Counted from the stretch's first letter, positions 1 to 6,427 are shown. The stretch is DNA of 7,076 bases from Promethearchaeia archaeon (GCA_029856445.1 JAHQWY010000195.1:1-7076); one strand, 5' to 3'. The notes: generated by a model not told the origin, from the sequence alone. Numbers and translations are program-made.

Positions 1-29
1 AAAATTTATAAGAAGAGATTGCTAATAAT

Positions 30-66
30 ATTACAGAAAAAAATTTTTTTTTTTCTAAGCTGTAAT
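30..66. terminator. Stem-loop with A7/T11 core, possible two-way terminator
   Basis: Bases 30-36 (ATTACAG) and 60-66 (CTGTAAT) are perfect inverted repeats. Between them lie seven A (37-43) and eleven T (44-54) that can pair further. A second T run covers 73-81 on the plus strand. The element lies 3' of the minus-strand acd-etfB-etfA unit. Archaeal termination mainly needs a U-rich tract, so the seven U at 43-37 of the minus transcript could end that unit. The longer plus-strand T runs would better serve a rightward gene to the left of the window, which is not visible. The terminator role is inferred. Confidence 0.4.
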
Positions 67-133
67 GGAATGTTTTTTTTTAGCCTATAATTTATTCCTC
101 CACATGAATTTGACTAAAAATTCATTCCATTAC
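62..133. repeat. 11-base inverted repeat enclosing a smaller hairpin
   Basis: GTAATGGAATG (62-72) is the exact reverse complement of CATTCCATTAC (123-133), with 50 bases between the arms. Inside lies a second hairpin, ATGAATTT (104-111) and AAATTCAT (118-125), with a 6-base loop. The left arm overlaps the right arm of the 30-66 stem, and the inner hairpin overlaps the right outer arm by three bases, so the three pairings compete. All of this is in the presumed 3' untranslated region of the etfA transcript. Its function is unknown: it may be a processing or termination structure, or the remnant of a small mobile repeat. Confidence 0.5.
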
Positions 134-148
134 TTTTTCCTCAATTAA

Positions 149-1348
149 TTATTCTTCATTTTTAATTTTCTTAATCTCTTCAATGAGAACAGGAACAATT
201 TCGTGAAGATCTCCAATAATACCATAATGAGCAACCTTAAAAATAGGAGCTTTTCGGTCTTTATTTATGGCAACAATAATTTCTGAATTTTGCATGCCTA
301 CTAAATGTTGAATTGCGCCAGAAATTCCACAAGCAATATATAATTTAGGGGAGACAGTTTTACCCGTTTGTCCTATTTGTCTATCCTGATCTAACCAATT
401 TAACTCGACAGTAACCCGTGATCCACCTAATTCAGCACCTAATACTTCAGCTAATTCTTCAATCATCTTAAAATTTTCTTTTGAGCCAACACCTCGACCT
501 CCTGCAACAATGATCTCAGCTTCTTCAAGATTTATAGTGCTTTTTTCCCTATCAATTACTTTGACAATTTTTGAAACCAAATCTTTTTCCTTGAAATTAT
601 ATTCAATTTTTTTGATTTCTGTATTCTTTTTCATTTTTTCTGGTGATTGAAAGATACCTGGTCTTACTGTTGCCATCTGTGGTCGACTATTTGGGGTTAA
701 AATTGTAGCCATGAGAGTTCCCCCAAAAGTTGGACGAGTTTGTAATAAATTCCTCGTATTTTGATCAATCTCTAATCCTGTACAATCTGCTGTTAGACCT
801 GCATTTAACCGTTTTGCGATCCTTGGAGCAAAATCTCTCCCTGTTGGAGTTGCTCCTATTAAAATAATTTCTGGTTTGTTTTCATTAATTAAATCTGTTA
901 AAGCTTCGACATATAGATCAGAATAATAATGTTTTAAGATTGGTGATTTTATATAAATTATTTGATCTGGTCCATAAAGACTAATCTTGTCTAACTGATC
1001 ATCAAAATCAGCTCCCAATATAACAAATGTTAAATTTACCTCTAATTCTTTTGCCAACTCGGCACCTTTTCCTAATAATTGAAATGCTACAGGATGAATA
1101 ATATTTTGGTAATGTTCAGCTATGACCCATACTCCTCTATATTGAGATAGATCAATCTTATCACCTTTAAATTCCTCACTTTCAATTAAAATGGCATTCA
1201 CAGGGCAAACATCAAGGCAGGCACCACAAAAAGCGCAGTTTTCAGTAATTATTGCTTTGTTGTCTATGATTTCAACACCTGAAAAAACACAATTTTCCAC
1301 ACAATTACCACATCCAGTACATAGCTCATCATCTATAAATATACTCAT
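149..1348 (-). CDS. etfA: Electron transfer flavoprotein alpha subunit with N-terminal 2x[4Fe-4S] ferredoxin domain
   Basis: This is the FAD-binding alpha subunit of an ETF, which passes electrons between an acyl-CoA dehydrogenase and other carriers in the cytoplasm. Seen in the 399-residue protein: a bacterial-type ferredoxin domain with Cys10/13/16/20 and Cys38/41/44/48 (both CxxCxxCxxxC), the ETF N-terminal Rossmann-like domain from about residue 70, and the C-terminal FAD domain with GGRG, GGSR, GQTGKTV (326-332), GISGAIQH (341-348) and NKD (362-364). Ordinary EtfA is about 310-330 residues; the extra length is the ferredoxin part. Such fusions are known in CarE of the bifurcating caffeyl-CoA reductase. 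The frame stays open to an ATG at 1378, but that ATG lies inside etfB and lacks a ribosome site. The ATG at 1348 has AAGAGGGA 7 bases upstream and begins directly at the ferredoxin fold, so it was chosen. It is last in the acd-etfB-etfA unit, 13 bases after etfB. Confidence 0.95.
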   Translation of the reverse strand: MSIFIDDELCTGCGNCVENCVFSGVEIIDNKAIITENCAFCGACLDVCPVNAILIESEEFKGDKIDLSQYRGVWVIAEHYQNIIHPVAFQLLGKGAELAKELEVNLTFVILGADFDDQLDKISLYGPDQIIYIKSPILKHYYSDLYVEALTDLINENKPEIILIGATPTGRDFAPRIAKRLNAGLTADCTGLEIDQNTRNLLQTRPTFGGTLMATILTPNSRPQMATVRPGIFQSPEKMKKNTEIKKIEYNFKEKDLVSKIVKVIDREKSTINLEEAEIIVAGGRGVGSKENFKMIEELAEVLGAELGGSRVTVELNWLDQDRQIGQTGKTVSPKLYIACGISGAIQHLVGMQNSEIIVAINKDRKAPIFKVAHYGIIGDLHEIVPVLIEEIKKIKNEE

Positions 1349-1355
1349 TATTAAT

Positions 1356-1363
1356 TCCCTCTT
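1356..1363 (-). promoter_or_regulatory. Ribosome binding site setting the etfA start
   Basis: On the minus strand AAGAGGGA lies 7 bases before the ATG at 1348 and overlaps the etfB stop codon (1364-1362). It is among the clearest Shine-Dalgarno matches in the window and points to translational coupling of etfB and etfA. It argues against the upstream in-frame ATG at 1378. Confidence 0.75.
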
Positions 1364-2168
1364 AGAGTATTTTATCATTCCTTAAATTTCTACACAATTC
1401 CTGAGCGATTTCTTCATTAGTTCCTTTAATAATTATTTGATCTTCCTTTCTTTCTGGGATAAATATTTTCCAGACCTCTGTCATCGAACCATTCAGGCCA
1501 ATTTTACGTTTATTTGGTTTTAACTCATTTGCGCTTAATATTACAACGTCTTTCTTTGAATAAGCATCTACAATACCCGAAAGGGTTGGATGCCTGGGAT
1601 TATTTATTTCTTTTAATACAGATAATAAAGCAGGCAATTTTGCCTCGATGATAACAACTTCTTCTTTTCTAAATACTCTCTCTACAACTATCTTTTCTTG
1701 TTTTAACTCAAATTTTTGAACATAGGTAATTTGTGGTATTTTTAATTCTTCAGCTAGTTCTGGACCCACTTGACCAGTATCACCATCAATGGCTTGAGCC
1801 CCTAGAATAACAAGATATTCCTTTTTGTCTCTAGATTCCTTTAATATATTTTTTATTGCGAGGGATAGAGTATAAGATGTCGCTAGTGTATCTGCCCCAG
1901 CAAACGCTTTATCAGTTAATAAAAATGCTTTATCAACACCCATAGCTAAAGCTTCTCTTAAAACTTCCGAAGCTTGAGGTGGACCCATACTTATAGCAAT
2001 GACTTCTGCCTCACGTTCTTCCTTTATTGTTAAAGCTAATTCTATAGCATTTTTATCATATGGATTCATGATCGATGGAATCCCCTCTCTTACTAGAGTA
2101 TTTGTTTTAGGATCTATTCTTACCTCTGCTACTGCAGGTACTTGTTTAACACAGACAAATATTTTCAC
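1362..2168 (-). CDS. etfB: Electron transfer flavoprotein beta subunit, bifurcating-type motifs
   Basis: This is the small subunit of the ETF heterodimer, partner of the downstream etfA product. The protein has 268 residues, a normal length. Conserved stretches are KQVP (8-11), NPYD (35-38), MGPP (61-64), ADTLATS (92-98) and AIDGDTGQVGP (126-136). From memory of the families, the last motif matches EtfB of electron-bifurcating enzymes such as Acidaminococcus, where this subunit binds a second FAD, and differs from the AIDDDCNQT form of mitochondrial EtfB, which binds AMP. Flavin-based bifurcation is therefore likely but inferred. The start is GTG, preceded at 8 bases by AGGA within AGTAGGACC. 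The gene lies 87 bases downstream of acd and 13 bases upstream of etfA in the same direction, so the three are probably cotranscribed. Confidence 0.95.
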   Translation of the reverse strand: MKIFVCVKQVPAVAEVRIDPKTNTLVREGIPSIMNPYDKNAIELALTIKEEREAEVIAISMGPPQASEVLREALAMGVDKAFLLTDKAFAGADTLATSYTLSLAIKNILKESRDKKEYLVILGAQAIDGDTGQVGPELAEELKIPQITYVQKFELKQEKIVVERVFRKEEVVIIEAKLPALLSVLKEINNPRHPTLSGIVDAYSKKDVVILSANELKPNKRKIGLNGSMTEVWKIFIPERKEDQIIIKGTNEEIAQELCRNLRNDKIL

Positions 2169-2255
2169 GATATAGGTCCTACTTAATTTTTAAATTTATA
2201 ATTAAATGAATAAAATCTTATTATGAGAAAAGATAAGTGAGAATTAATATCTTTA
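2169..2255 (-). promoter_or_regulatory. acd-etfB spacer: etfB ribosome site and weak TATA candidate
   Basis: The 87-base gap holds AGTAGGACC (complement of 2175-2183), with AGGA 8 bases before the GTG start of etfB. A TATA-like TTATAAATT (complement of 2193-2201) is centred about 29 bases before the start. Transcription from it would begin almost at the start codon and leave out the ribosome site, so cotranscription with acd looks likelier than a separate promoter. No T-run terminator on the minus strand follows acd. Confidence 0.4.
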
Positions 2256-3419
2256 TTATAAGATACTAGCCCCTCTTCTCAGTAGCTGGTTTGCAATAAC
2301 CAACCTTTGAATTTCAGAAGTGCCTTCATAAATCTCGCCCATTTTAGCATCTCTAAAATATCTTTCTACAGCATAAGCTTTCATTAAACCATATCCTCCA
2401 TGAATTTGAACAGCACTATGGGCTGCCTTCATCGCTGCTTCAGAGGCGACTAATTTTGCCATAGCACTTGCTAATCCATAATCCATTCCATTGTCGCACA
2501 TATACGCAGCTTTATAGGTTAACAATCTACCAGATTCTACAGCACATGCCATATCAGCTATTTTCCATTGAATACCTTGAAATCTTCCTATTGGCTGCCC
2601 AAACTGAACTCTTTCATTAGAATATTTAATTGAAGCTTCCAGAGCCGCTTGACCCAAGCCAACACATTGTGCTGCTATAGATATTCTACCAAAATCTAAT
2701 ATTTTCATAGATAATTTAAAACCCTCCCCAGTTTTTCCCAATATATTTTCTTGTGGAACATGAACGTCTTGAAAAACGAGTTCAGATGTATTTGAGGCAC
2801 GAACTCCAAGTTTATCTTCTTTTACCCCAACAGAATAACCAAGAGTGTCTGTATCTACAATAAAAATAGTTAATTCCTTTCTTGAACCTTTCTCCCCAGT
2901 TTTTGCAACTACTAGTAATGTTTTAGAAATACCTCCATTTGTAGCAAATATCTTGCTTCCATTCAAAATCCATTCATCACCATCTTTTACAGCGCCCAAT
3001 TGAACTCCTCCGGCATCTGAACCTGCGTTTGCTTCAGTTAGGCAAAAAGCACCTACTTTATTACCTTTAGCAAGATCAATAAGAAATCGTTGTCTCTGAT
3101 CTTCAGTTCCGAATTTATAAATAGGATATGCACAGACACTACAATGAACCCCTGTTGTAATACTCCATGAGGCATCTACTCTTCCAATCTCTTCTGTTAT
3201 AATGGAAGTACTTATTGTATCATCATGAAGACCAGCACCCCCATATTCTTCTGGAATACATGTGCCGAAATAGTTCATTTCCTTCATTTTCTGAAAAGCT
3301 TTTTCATCTAACTTTGAATTTTTATCACTTTCTTCTGCTACAGGCGCAAGATATTCTTCAGCAAATTCCCTAGTGATTTTTCTTAACATTTTCTGTTGTT
3401 CATTTAAAGCAAAATCCAT
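2256..3419 (-). CDS. Acyl-CoA dehydrogenase (short-chain/butyryl-CoA dehydrogenase-like)
   Basis: This FAD enzyme catalyses alpha,beta-desaturation of acyl-CoA, or the reverse reduction of enoyl-CoA when run with a bifurcating ETF. At 387 residues it has the usual length of the soluble SCAD/butyryl-CoA dehydrogenase group. Seen in order: N-terminal helical domain with PEEYGGAG near residue 60, family signature CLTEANAGSD (126-135) of the beta domain, the R-x-x-FG-x-PI segment (RVQFGQPIGRFQ) of the C-terminal helical domain, second signature QIHGGYGLMKAYAVERYFRD (338-357), and YEGTSEIQR with the catalytic base at Glu365, as in SCAD and MCAD. Chain-length preference cannot be read from sequence. 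It is first in the unit with etfB and etfA, its natural electron partners. The ATG at 3419 has GATGGGA as a modest ribosome site. The gene is transcribed away from the esterase gene across a shared regulatory spacer. Confidence 0.95.
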   Translation of the reverse strand: MDFALNEQQKMLRKITREFAEEYLAPVAEESDKNSKLDEKAFQKMKEMNYFGTCIPEEYGGAGLHDDTISTSIITEEIGRVDASWSITTGVHCSVCAYPIYKFGTEDQRQRFLIDLAKGNKVGAFCLTEANAGSDAGGVQLGAVKDGDEWILNGSKIFATNGGISKTLLVVAKTGEKGSRKELTIFIVDTDTLGYSVGVKEDKLGVRASNTSELVFQDVHVPQENILGKTGEGFKLSMKILDFGRISIAAQCVGLGQAALEASIKYSNERVQFGQPIGRFQGIQWKIADMACAVESGRLLTYKAAYMCDNGMDYGLASAMAKLVASEAAMKAAHSAVQIHGGYGLMKAYAVERYFRDAKMGEIYEGTSEIQRLVIANQLLRRGASIL

Positions 3420-3434
3420 ATTAATCCCATCAAT

Positions 3435-3480
3435 GAATAGTTAAATATTTCAAAATCTACCTTTTGAAAAGAATAGTTAA
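3435..3480. promoter_or_regulatory. Possible operator: palindrome between direct repeats in the acd promoter
   Basis: TTTCAAAA (3448-3455) and TTTTGAAA (3462-3469) form a perfect 8-base inverted repeat with a 6-base spacer. It is flanked by two copies of GAATAGTTAA at 3435-3444 and 3471-3480, exactly 36 bases apart. On the minus strand the left palindrome arm adjoins TATTTAA, giving a BRE/TATA-like TTGAAATATTTAA about 27 bases before the acd ATG. A protein bound here would block acd transcription and might also affect the esterase promoter. The symmetry is directly visible; the operator role is inferred, and AT-rich spacers do produce chance palindromes. Confidence 0.45.
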
Positions 3481-3484
3481 TATT

Positions 3485-3500
3485 AATAATTATATTTTAT
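3485..3500 (-). promoter_or_regulatory. Distal TATA candidate for acd
   Basis: On the minus strand this reads ATAAAATATAATTATT, preceded by CG. It could be a BRE/TATA element giving a leader of roughly 40-50 bases that would include the GATGGGA ribosome site of acd. The nearer candidate around 3440-3451 would instead give an almost leaderless message. I cannot decide between them from sequence. Confidence 0.3.
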
Positions 3501-3518
3501 CGATCCAAGCTAATTGCC

Positions 3519-3532
3519 AAAGGTTTTAAATA
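3519..3532 (+). promoter_or_regulatory. BRE/TATA element of the esterase gene
   Basis: AAAGG (3519-3523) directly followed by TTTTAAATA (3524-3532) resembles an archaeal BRE plus TATA box. Transcription would start near 3554, about 26 bases before the ATG at 3580. This makes the in-frame TTG at 3514 unusable, because it lies upstream of the expected transcript. Confidence 0.5.
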
Positions 3533-3579
3533 CTCATAAATTTCAGTTGTCATCAGTATTTAATAACAGATGTAAGAAA

Positions 3580-4671
3580 ATGGCAATTTCTAACATATCT
3601 AAACTTAGTCCAGAAGTACAAACTGTTATTGGAAAATTTCAGAAAATCCAGATGCAAGCTATTTCTGAGTTTCTTAAAGTTAAAGAAAATCAAAAGATTA
3701 ATTTCCTTGCCCTTTGGAACAAAATTAGGAATGCAAATGATCGTTGGGTTAAATCTAAGGGAAATGACTTGACATATAATGATCTTTATAAACTAACAAC
3801 TCATGAAGAAAGGCTCTTTTTATCAAGATTGCTGCGATTTGCATTCGATGCAATATCAGAGCAACAAGAAAGTGAAGCACCCCTCCCAGAAGACATAAAA
3901 ATAGAGCAAGTTAAAGTAAATGGTGTTCCAGCCGAGTGGCAAATTGTACCAGGAGCAAAAAAAGATCGTGTATTATTATATTTTCATGGAGGTGCTATGG
4001 TACTAGGATCTCCTAAAAATTCTCGGGCCTTTACTGTTACCTTGGGGCAGGTTACAAAAATGCGAGTGTTGAGTATAGATTATCGTCTTGCTCCAGAAAA
4101 TCCTCATCCTGCGGGTCAAAAGGATTGTGTAAAGGCATATAAATGGCTTCTATCATCGGGAATCAAACCCGAAAATATAATTATAGGTGGACTTTCTGCA
4201 GGAGGATATTTTACACTTACAACACTTCTTCGATTACAAAATGAAATGATACCTATGCCTTTAGGAGCAATATCTCTTTCACCAGCTACAGATTTGAGGT
4301 TAGATGACGTTGATGATTCATTTTATGAAAATGCTGAAACCGATCCAATTTTAGCGGATAGTGGTGTGTTAGTATTTTGTATTCCCGCTTATTTAGCAGG
4401 TAAAGATCCCAATGATCCATTAATTTCTCCAGTAATAGCGGATTTAAAGGGATTTCCTCCATTACTTATACAGGCAAGTTCATCTGAAATACTCTATAGT
4501 GGATGTAAACGTTTTGCTGATAAGGCTAAGGATGATGGAGTTGATGTAATATTAGAAATTTGGGATGATGTTCCTCATGGATTTCACGTTTTCGGATTAA
4601 ATATCTTGCCTGAATCTGAAGATGCCATCAATCACATTAAAGATTTTCTACAAAAACTATTTAATGAATAA
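3580..4671 (+). CDS. Alpha/beta-hydrolase, HSL-type esterase (family IV-like)
   Basis: A probable carboxylesterase acting on acyl esters; the natural substrate is unknown. Seen in the 363-residue protein: oxyanion motif HGGA (His136-Ala139), DYRLAPENPHPA (167-178), nucleophile elbow GLSAGG with Ser206, DPLISP, and VPHGFH with catalytic His333, all typical of the hormone-sensitive-lipase group. Two details differ. The elbow has Leu where GDSAGG or GTSAGG is usual. The acid site reads SSSEIL (300-305), where relatives often have SDEVL, so Glu303 may replace Asp. About 100 residues precede the hydrolase core; they look helical and charged and I do not recognise them. There is no signal peptide or membrane segment, so it is likely cytoplasmic. 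The frame is open to a TTG at 3514, but the promoter at 3519-3532 favours the ATG at 3580, which has no clear ribosome site. It is divergent from acd and probably monocistronic. Confidence 0.88.
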   Translation: MAISNISKLSPEVQTVIGKFQKIQMQAISEFLKVKENQKINFLALWNKIRNANDRWVKSKGNDLTYNDLYKLTTHEERLFLSRLLRFAFDAISEQQESEAPLPEDIKIEQVKVNGVPAEWQIVPGAKKDRVLLYFHGGAMVLGSPKNSRAFTVTLGQVTKMRVLSIDYRLAPENPHPAGQKDCVKAYKWLLSSGIKPENIIIGGLSAGGYFTLTTLLRLQNEMIPMPLGAISLSPATDLRLDDVDDSFYENAETDPILADSGVLVFCIPAYLAGKDPNDPLISPVIADLKGFPPLLIQASSSEILYSGCKRFADKAKDDGVDVILEIWDDVPHGFHVFGLNILPESEDAINHIKDFLQKLFNE

Positions 4672-4703
4672 GACGTACTTGAATTACAATATCATTTTGT
4701 TTA

Positions 4704-4712
4704 TTTTTTTTT
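4704..4712 (+). terminator. Poly-T terminator after the esterase
   Basis: Nine consecutive T begin 32 bases after the esterase stop codon, within a T-rich stretch starting near 4695. A U-rich tract of this kind is enough for intrinsic termination in many archaea. The next gene has its own TATA element just downstream, supporting separate transcripts. Confidence 0.5.
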
Positions 4713-4720
4713 GATGCTAG

Positions 4721-4730
4721 GTATTTAAAT
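4721..4730 (+). promoter_or_regulatory. TATA box of the metallo-hydrolase gene
   Basis: GTATTTAAAT, preceded by TAG, is centred about 28 bases before the ATG at 4754, so the message would be nearly leaderless. The in-frame TTG at 4736 lies between this element and the predicted transcript start, which is why the ATG was chosen. Confidence 0.5.
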
Positions 4731-4753
4731 CTGATTTGAGTATTACTTTAAAT

Positions 4754-5560
4754 ATGAGTAAAGAAAACCAACATTTCGGAATTTCGAAGCATAAAGATTA
4801 TTTGTATGTTTTAAAAGAAAAGATCTCCATTGTTCATCCTGCCTATAGAAATGATCCTCTTAATATGTATTTGATATTGGGTTCTCACTCTGCTCTTCTA
4901 CTTGATACGGGGTGTGGATTATTTCCTTTAAAACCAATTGTAGATAATTTGATAGGGAGAAGAAAACTATTCGTTCTCAATACCCATACTCACTGGGATC
5001 ACATACTAGGAAATGAGGAGTTTGGGGAAATCTATGTTCATACAAATGAAGCGAATATTGTCTCGAGACCTTATAATTTATCTTTTTTAATAGATTCTCC
5101 ATATGAAACCGTAGAGAAGTATAGAGAACAAAATTTTTTAATTCCTCCAGCACAAAGTATTATAAAAATTCAGGATGGATACGAATTTGCTTTAGGGGAA
5201 ATAAATGTAGAAGTAATTCACACTCCTGGGCATTCCCCAGGCTCTATTTGTTTATTTACCAATAAAGGTGAACTTTTTACGAGTGATGTTGCTTATTATG
5301 GGGATACTTTCTTGCCAAGAAGAATTGAGTTTCCAAAAGTACTTAATTCTCTTTCTAAATTGATAGATATTTGTGATAAACAAAAGATTGTTGAACTATA
5401 TCCTTCACATCGCAAATACCCATGTGACAAGACCCTTTTAACAGATCTTTACAATGGCATAAAAAATATTGATAACCTTTGGGATAGCAAGGTATATTTT
5501 GAATTTTTTGACTCATGGCAAATTGATGATGAAAAGTTTACATATTACATTGCTAAATAG
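4754..5560 (+). CDS. Metallo-beta-lactamase-fold hydrolase
   Basis: A metal-dependent hydrolase of the MBL/glyoxalase-II superfamily; the substrate cannot be told from sequence, but thioesters or other esters are common in the family. Seen in the 268-residue protein: LLLDTGCG on the early strand, HTHWDH with His78, His80, Asp82 and His83, TPGHSPGS with His160, TSDVAYYGD with the bridging Asp178, and PSH with His219. All ligands for a two-metal site are present, so it should be active. No extra domain, signal peptide or membrane helix is visible. The frame is open to a TTG at 4736, six codons earlier, but the TATA box at 4721-4730 favours the ATG. There is no Shine-Dalgarno, as expected for a near-leaderless message. 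It lies 82 bases after the esterase, separated by a T run, and converges on the zinc-ribbon membrane protein gene. Confidence 0.88.
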   Translation: MSKENQHFGISKHKDYLYVLKEKISIVHPAYRNDPLNMYLILGSHSALLLDTGCGLFPLKPIVDNLIGRRKLFVLNTHTHWDHILGNEEFGEIYVHTNEANIVSRPYNLSFLIDSPYETVEKYREQNFLIPPAQSIIKIQDGYEFALGEINVEVIHTPGHSPGSICLFTNKGELFTSDVAYYGDTFLPRRIEFPKVLNSLSKLIDICDKQKIVELYPSHRKYPCDKTLLTDLYNGIKNIDNLWDSKVYFEFFDSWQIDDEKFTYYIAK

Positions 5561-5597
5561 AAATCTAGAGTTAAAGGATTCATCGTTATTGAAAATT

Positions 5598-5607
5598 AAA
5601 AAAAAAA
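5598..5607 (-). terminator. Poly-T terminator of the zinc-ribbon gene
   Basis: Ten consecutive A on the plus strand give ten U in the minus-strand transcript, 14 bases after that gene's stop codon at 5622. The element sits in the 61-base convergent gap. No comparably strong T run serves the plus-strand hydrolase gene there. Confidence 0.5.
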
Positions 5608-5621
5608 TTATATTTGTTATT

Positions 5622-6326
5622 TCAGAACTCGGCTTTTTGACCACATTCTTGACAGTATTCCCCTACTAATTTTGTACCACAATTCTGACAAAACCTAGGC
5701 TTTTCTTGTTGACTTTGATTAATAGCTTGTACTTCTGAAGTTGGTTGATATTGAGGCTGTGGCTGTAATTGTGGCTGTGGTTGAATTGTTGGTACAGCAA
5801 CCTCTCTTTCTAGTGAATATGCATAACCGGCCATGATACCACTTAAAACTCCCAAAATACCACCTATGATTGGAAGATAAAAGCCAACACTTGGATCACC
5901 AACACTCCACCAACCAGGGATATCCTCATCTAGACCAGCATAGTATGCAATCAAACCGATAAACGCTAAGATTCCCCCAAGTAAACCTGTTGCTGCGCTA
6001 ACCTTGTGATCCTTCTCACGGCTTTCTTTACTAGCTGCTACAACCATTAATATAAATGCGAATATAAAAAATACGATTGCAGCTATTCCCCAAGTTAAAT
6101 ATTCTTCAGCATCAATAAATTCAGTGTCTGTATATGAATCTCCATCAGCACTAGCACTTATGAAATATAGTCCAAAATACCACATGAGCTCCGTAACGCT
6201 GACGCCCATTGCAGATTGAAAATTATGAGTAGCTGGAAGGAATATACTGATTATTACTAAAAATGCACCAATTCTTAGTATTTTTGGAATATGCCGTATC
6301 CAATCTGTCGATCTTATTTCTGCCAT
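5622..6326 (-). CDS. Four-helix membrane protein with C-terminal zinc ribbon
   Basis: Function unknown. In 234 residues I see four hydrophobic segments, about 16-32, 78-98, 111-131 and 148-170. An acidic loop (about 58-76) follows the first and a short Asp/Trp-rich loop (about 131-146) the third. After the last helix comes a Pro/Gln linker (about 182-195, PQPQLQPQPQYQP) and a zinc ribbon with Cys213/216 and Cys225/228, of the CxNCGTKL...YCxECG kind. The even number of helices puts both ends on the same side; Arg/Lys near residues 11-19 and 100-108 suggest the cytoplasm, so the ribbon would hang inside on a flexible tether. Such zinc-ribbon membrane proteins are frequent in archaea and mostly uncharacterised. 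The ATG at 6326 has AGAGGG 9 bases upstream. It is a single gene, convergent with the metallo-hydrolase and divergent from the membrane-anchored hydrolase. Confidence 0.85.
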   Translation of the reverse strand: MAEIRSTDWIRHIPKILRIGAFLVIISIFLPATHNFQSAMGVSVTELMWYFGLYFISASADGDSYTDTEFIDAEEYLTWGIAAIVFFIFAFILMVVAASKESREKDHKVSAATGLLGGILAFIGLIAYYAGLDEDIPGWWSVGDPSVGFYLPIIGGILGVLSGIMAGYAYSLEREVAVPTIQPQPQLQPQPQYQPTSEVQAINQSQQEKPRFCQNCGTKLVGEYCQECGQKAEF

Positions 6327-6335
6327 ATTTTTTTA

Positions 6336-6341
6336 CCCTCT
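6336..6341 (-). promoter_or_regulatory. Ribosome binding site of the zinc-ribbon gene
   Basis: AGAGGG on the minus strand lies 9 bases before the ATG at 6326 in an otherwise A/T-only leader. It supports this start and a leadered message, unlike the plus-strand genes of the window. Confidence 0.65.
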
Positions 6342-6417
6342 ATTATTTTTTTAATTAAATTGGATTTTCTTTAAAAAAAATATAATTTTTAAGTATTATT
6401 TGATAATTTGCGTAATA

Positions 6418-6427
6418 TCTATATAAG
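6418..6427. promoter_or_regulatory. Near-symmetric TATA element in the second divergent spacer
   Basis: TCTATATAAG reads as a TATA-like box on both strands (CTTATATAGA on the minus). On the plus strand it is about 48 bases before the ATG at 6471, giving a leader near 20 bases. On the minus strand it is about 97 bases before the zinc-ribbon ATG, giving a leader near 70 bases that includes its ribosome site. The 144-base spacer (6327-6470) is almost pure A/T and has other weak candidates, so this is tentative. Confidence 0.35.

Noticed and set aside
84..101. Strong GGAGG on the minus strand (complement of 97-101) downstream of etfA
   Set aside because: No ATG, GTG or TTG at a usable distance follows it, so it does not mark a small gene. 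A second site before an ATG at about 131 leads only to a two-codon frame.
1191..1385. Open frame of 64 codons on the plus strand
   Set aside because: It is antisense to the ferredoxin region of etfA, has no recognisable motif, and has no ribosome site or promoter of its own.
5469..5669. Open frame of 66 codons on the plus strand
   Set aside because: It overlaps the end of the metallo-hydrolase gene in another frame and runs into the convergent gene; no coding signal is seen.
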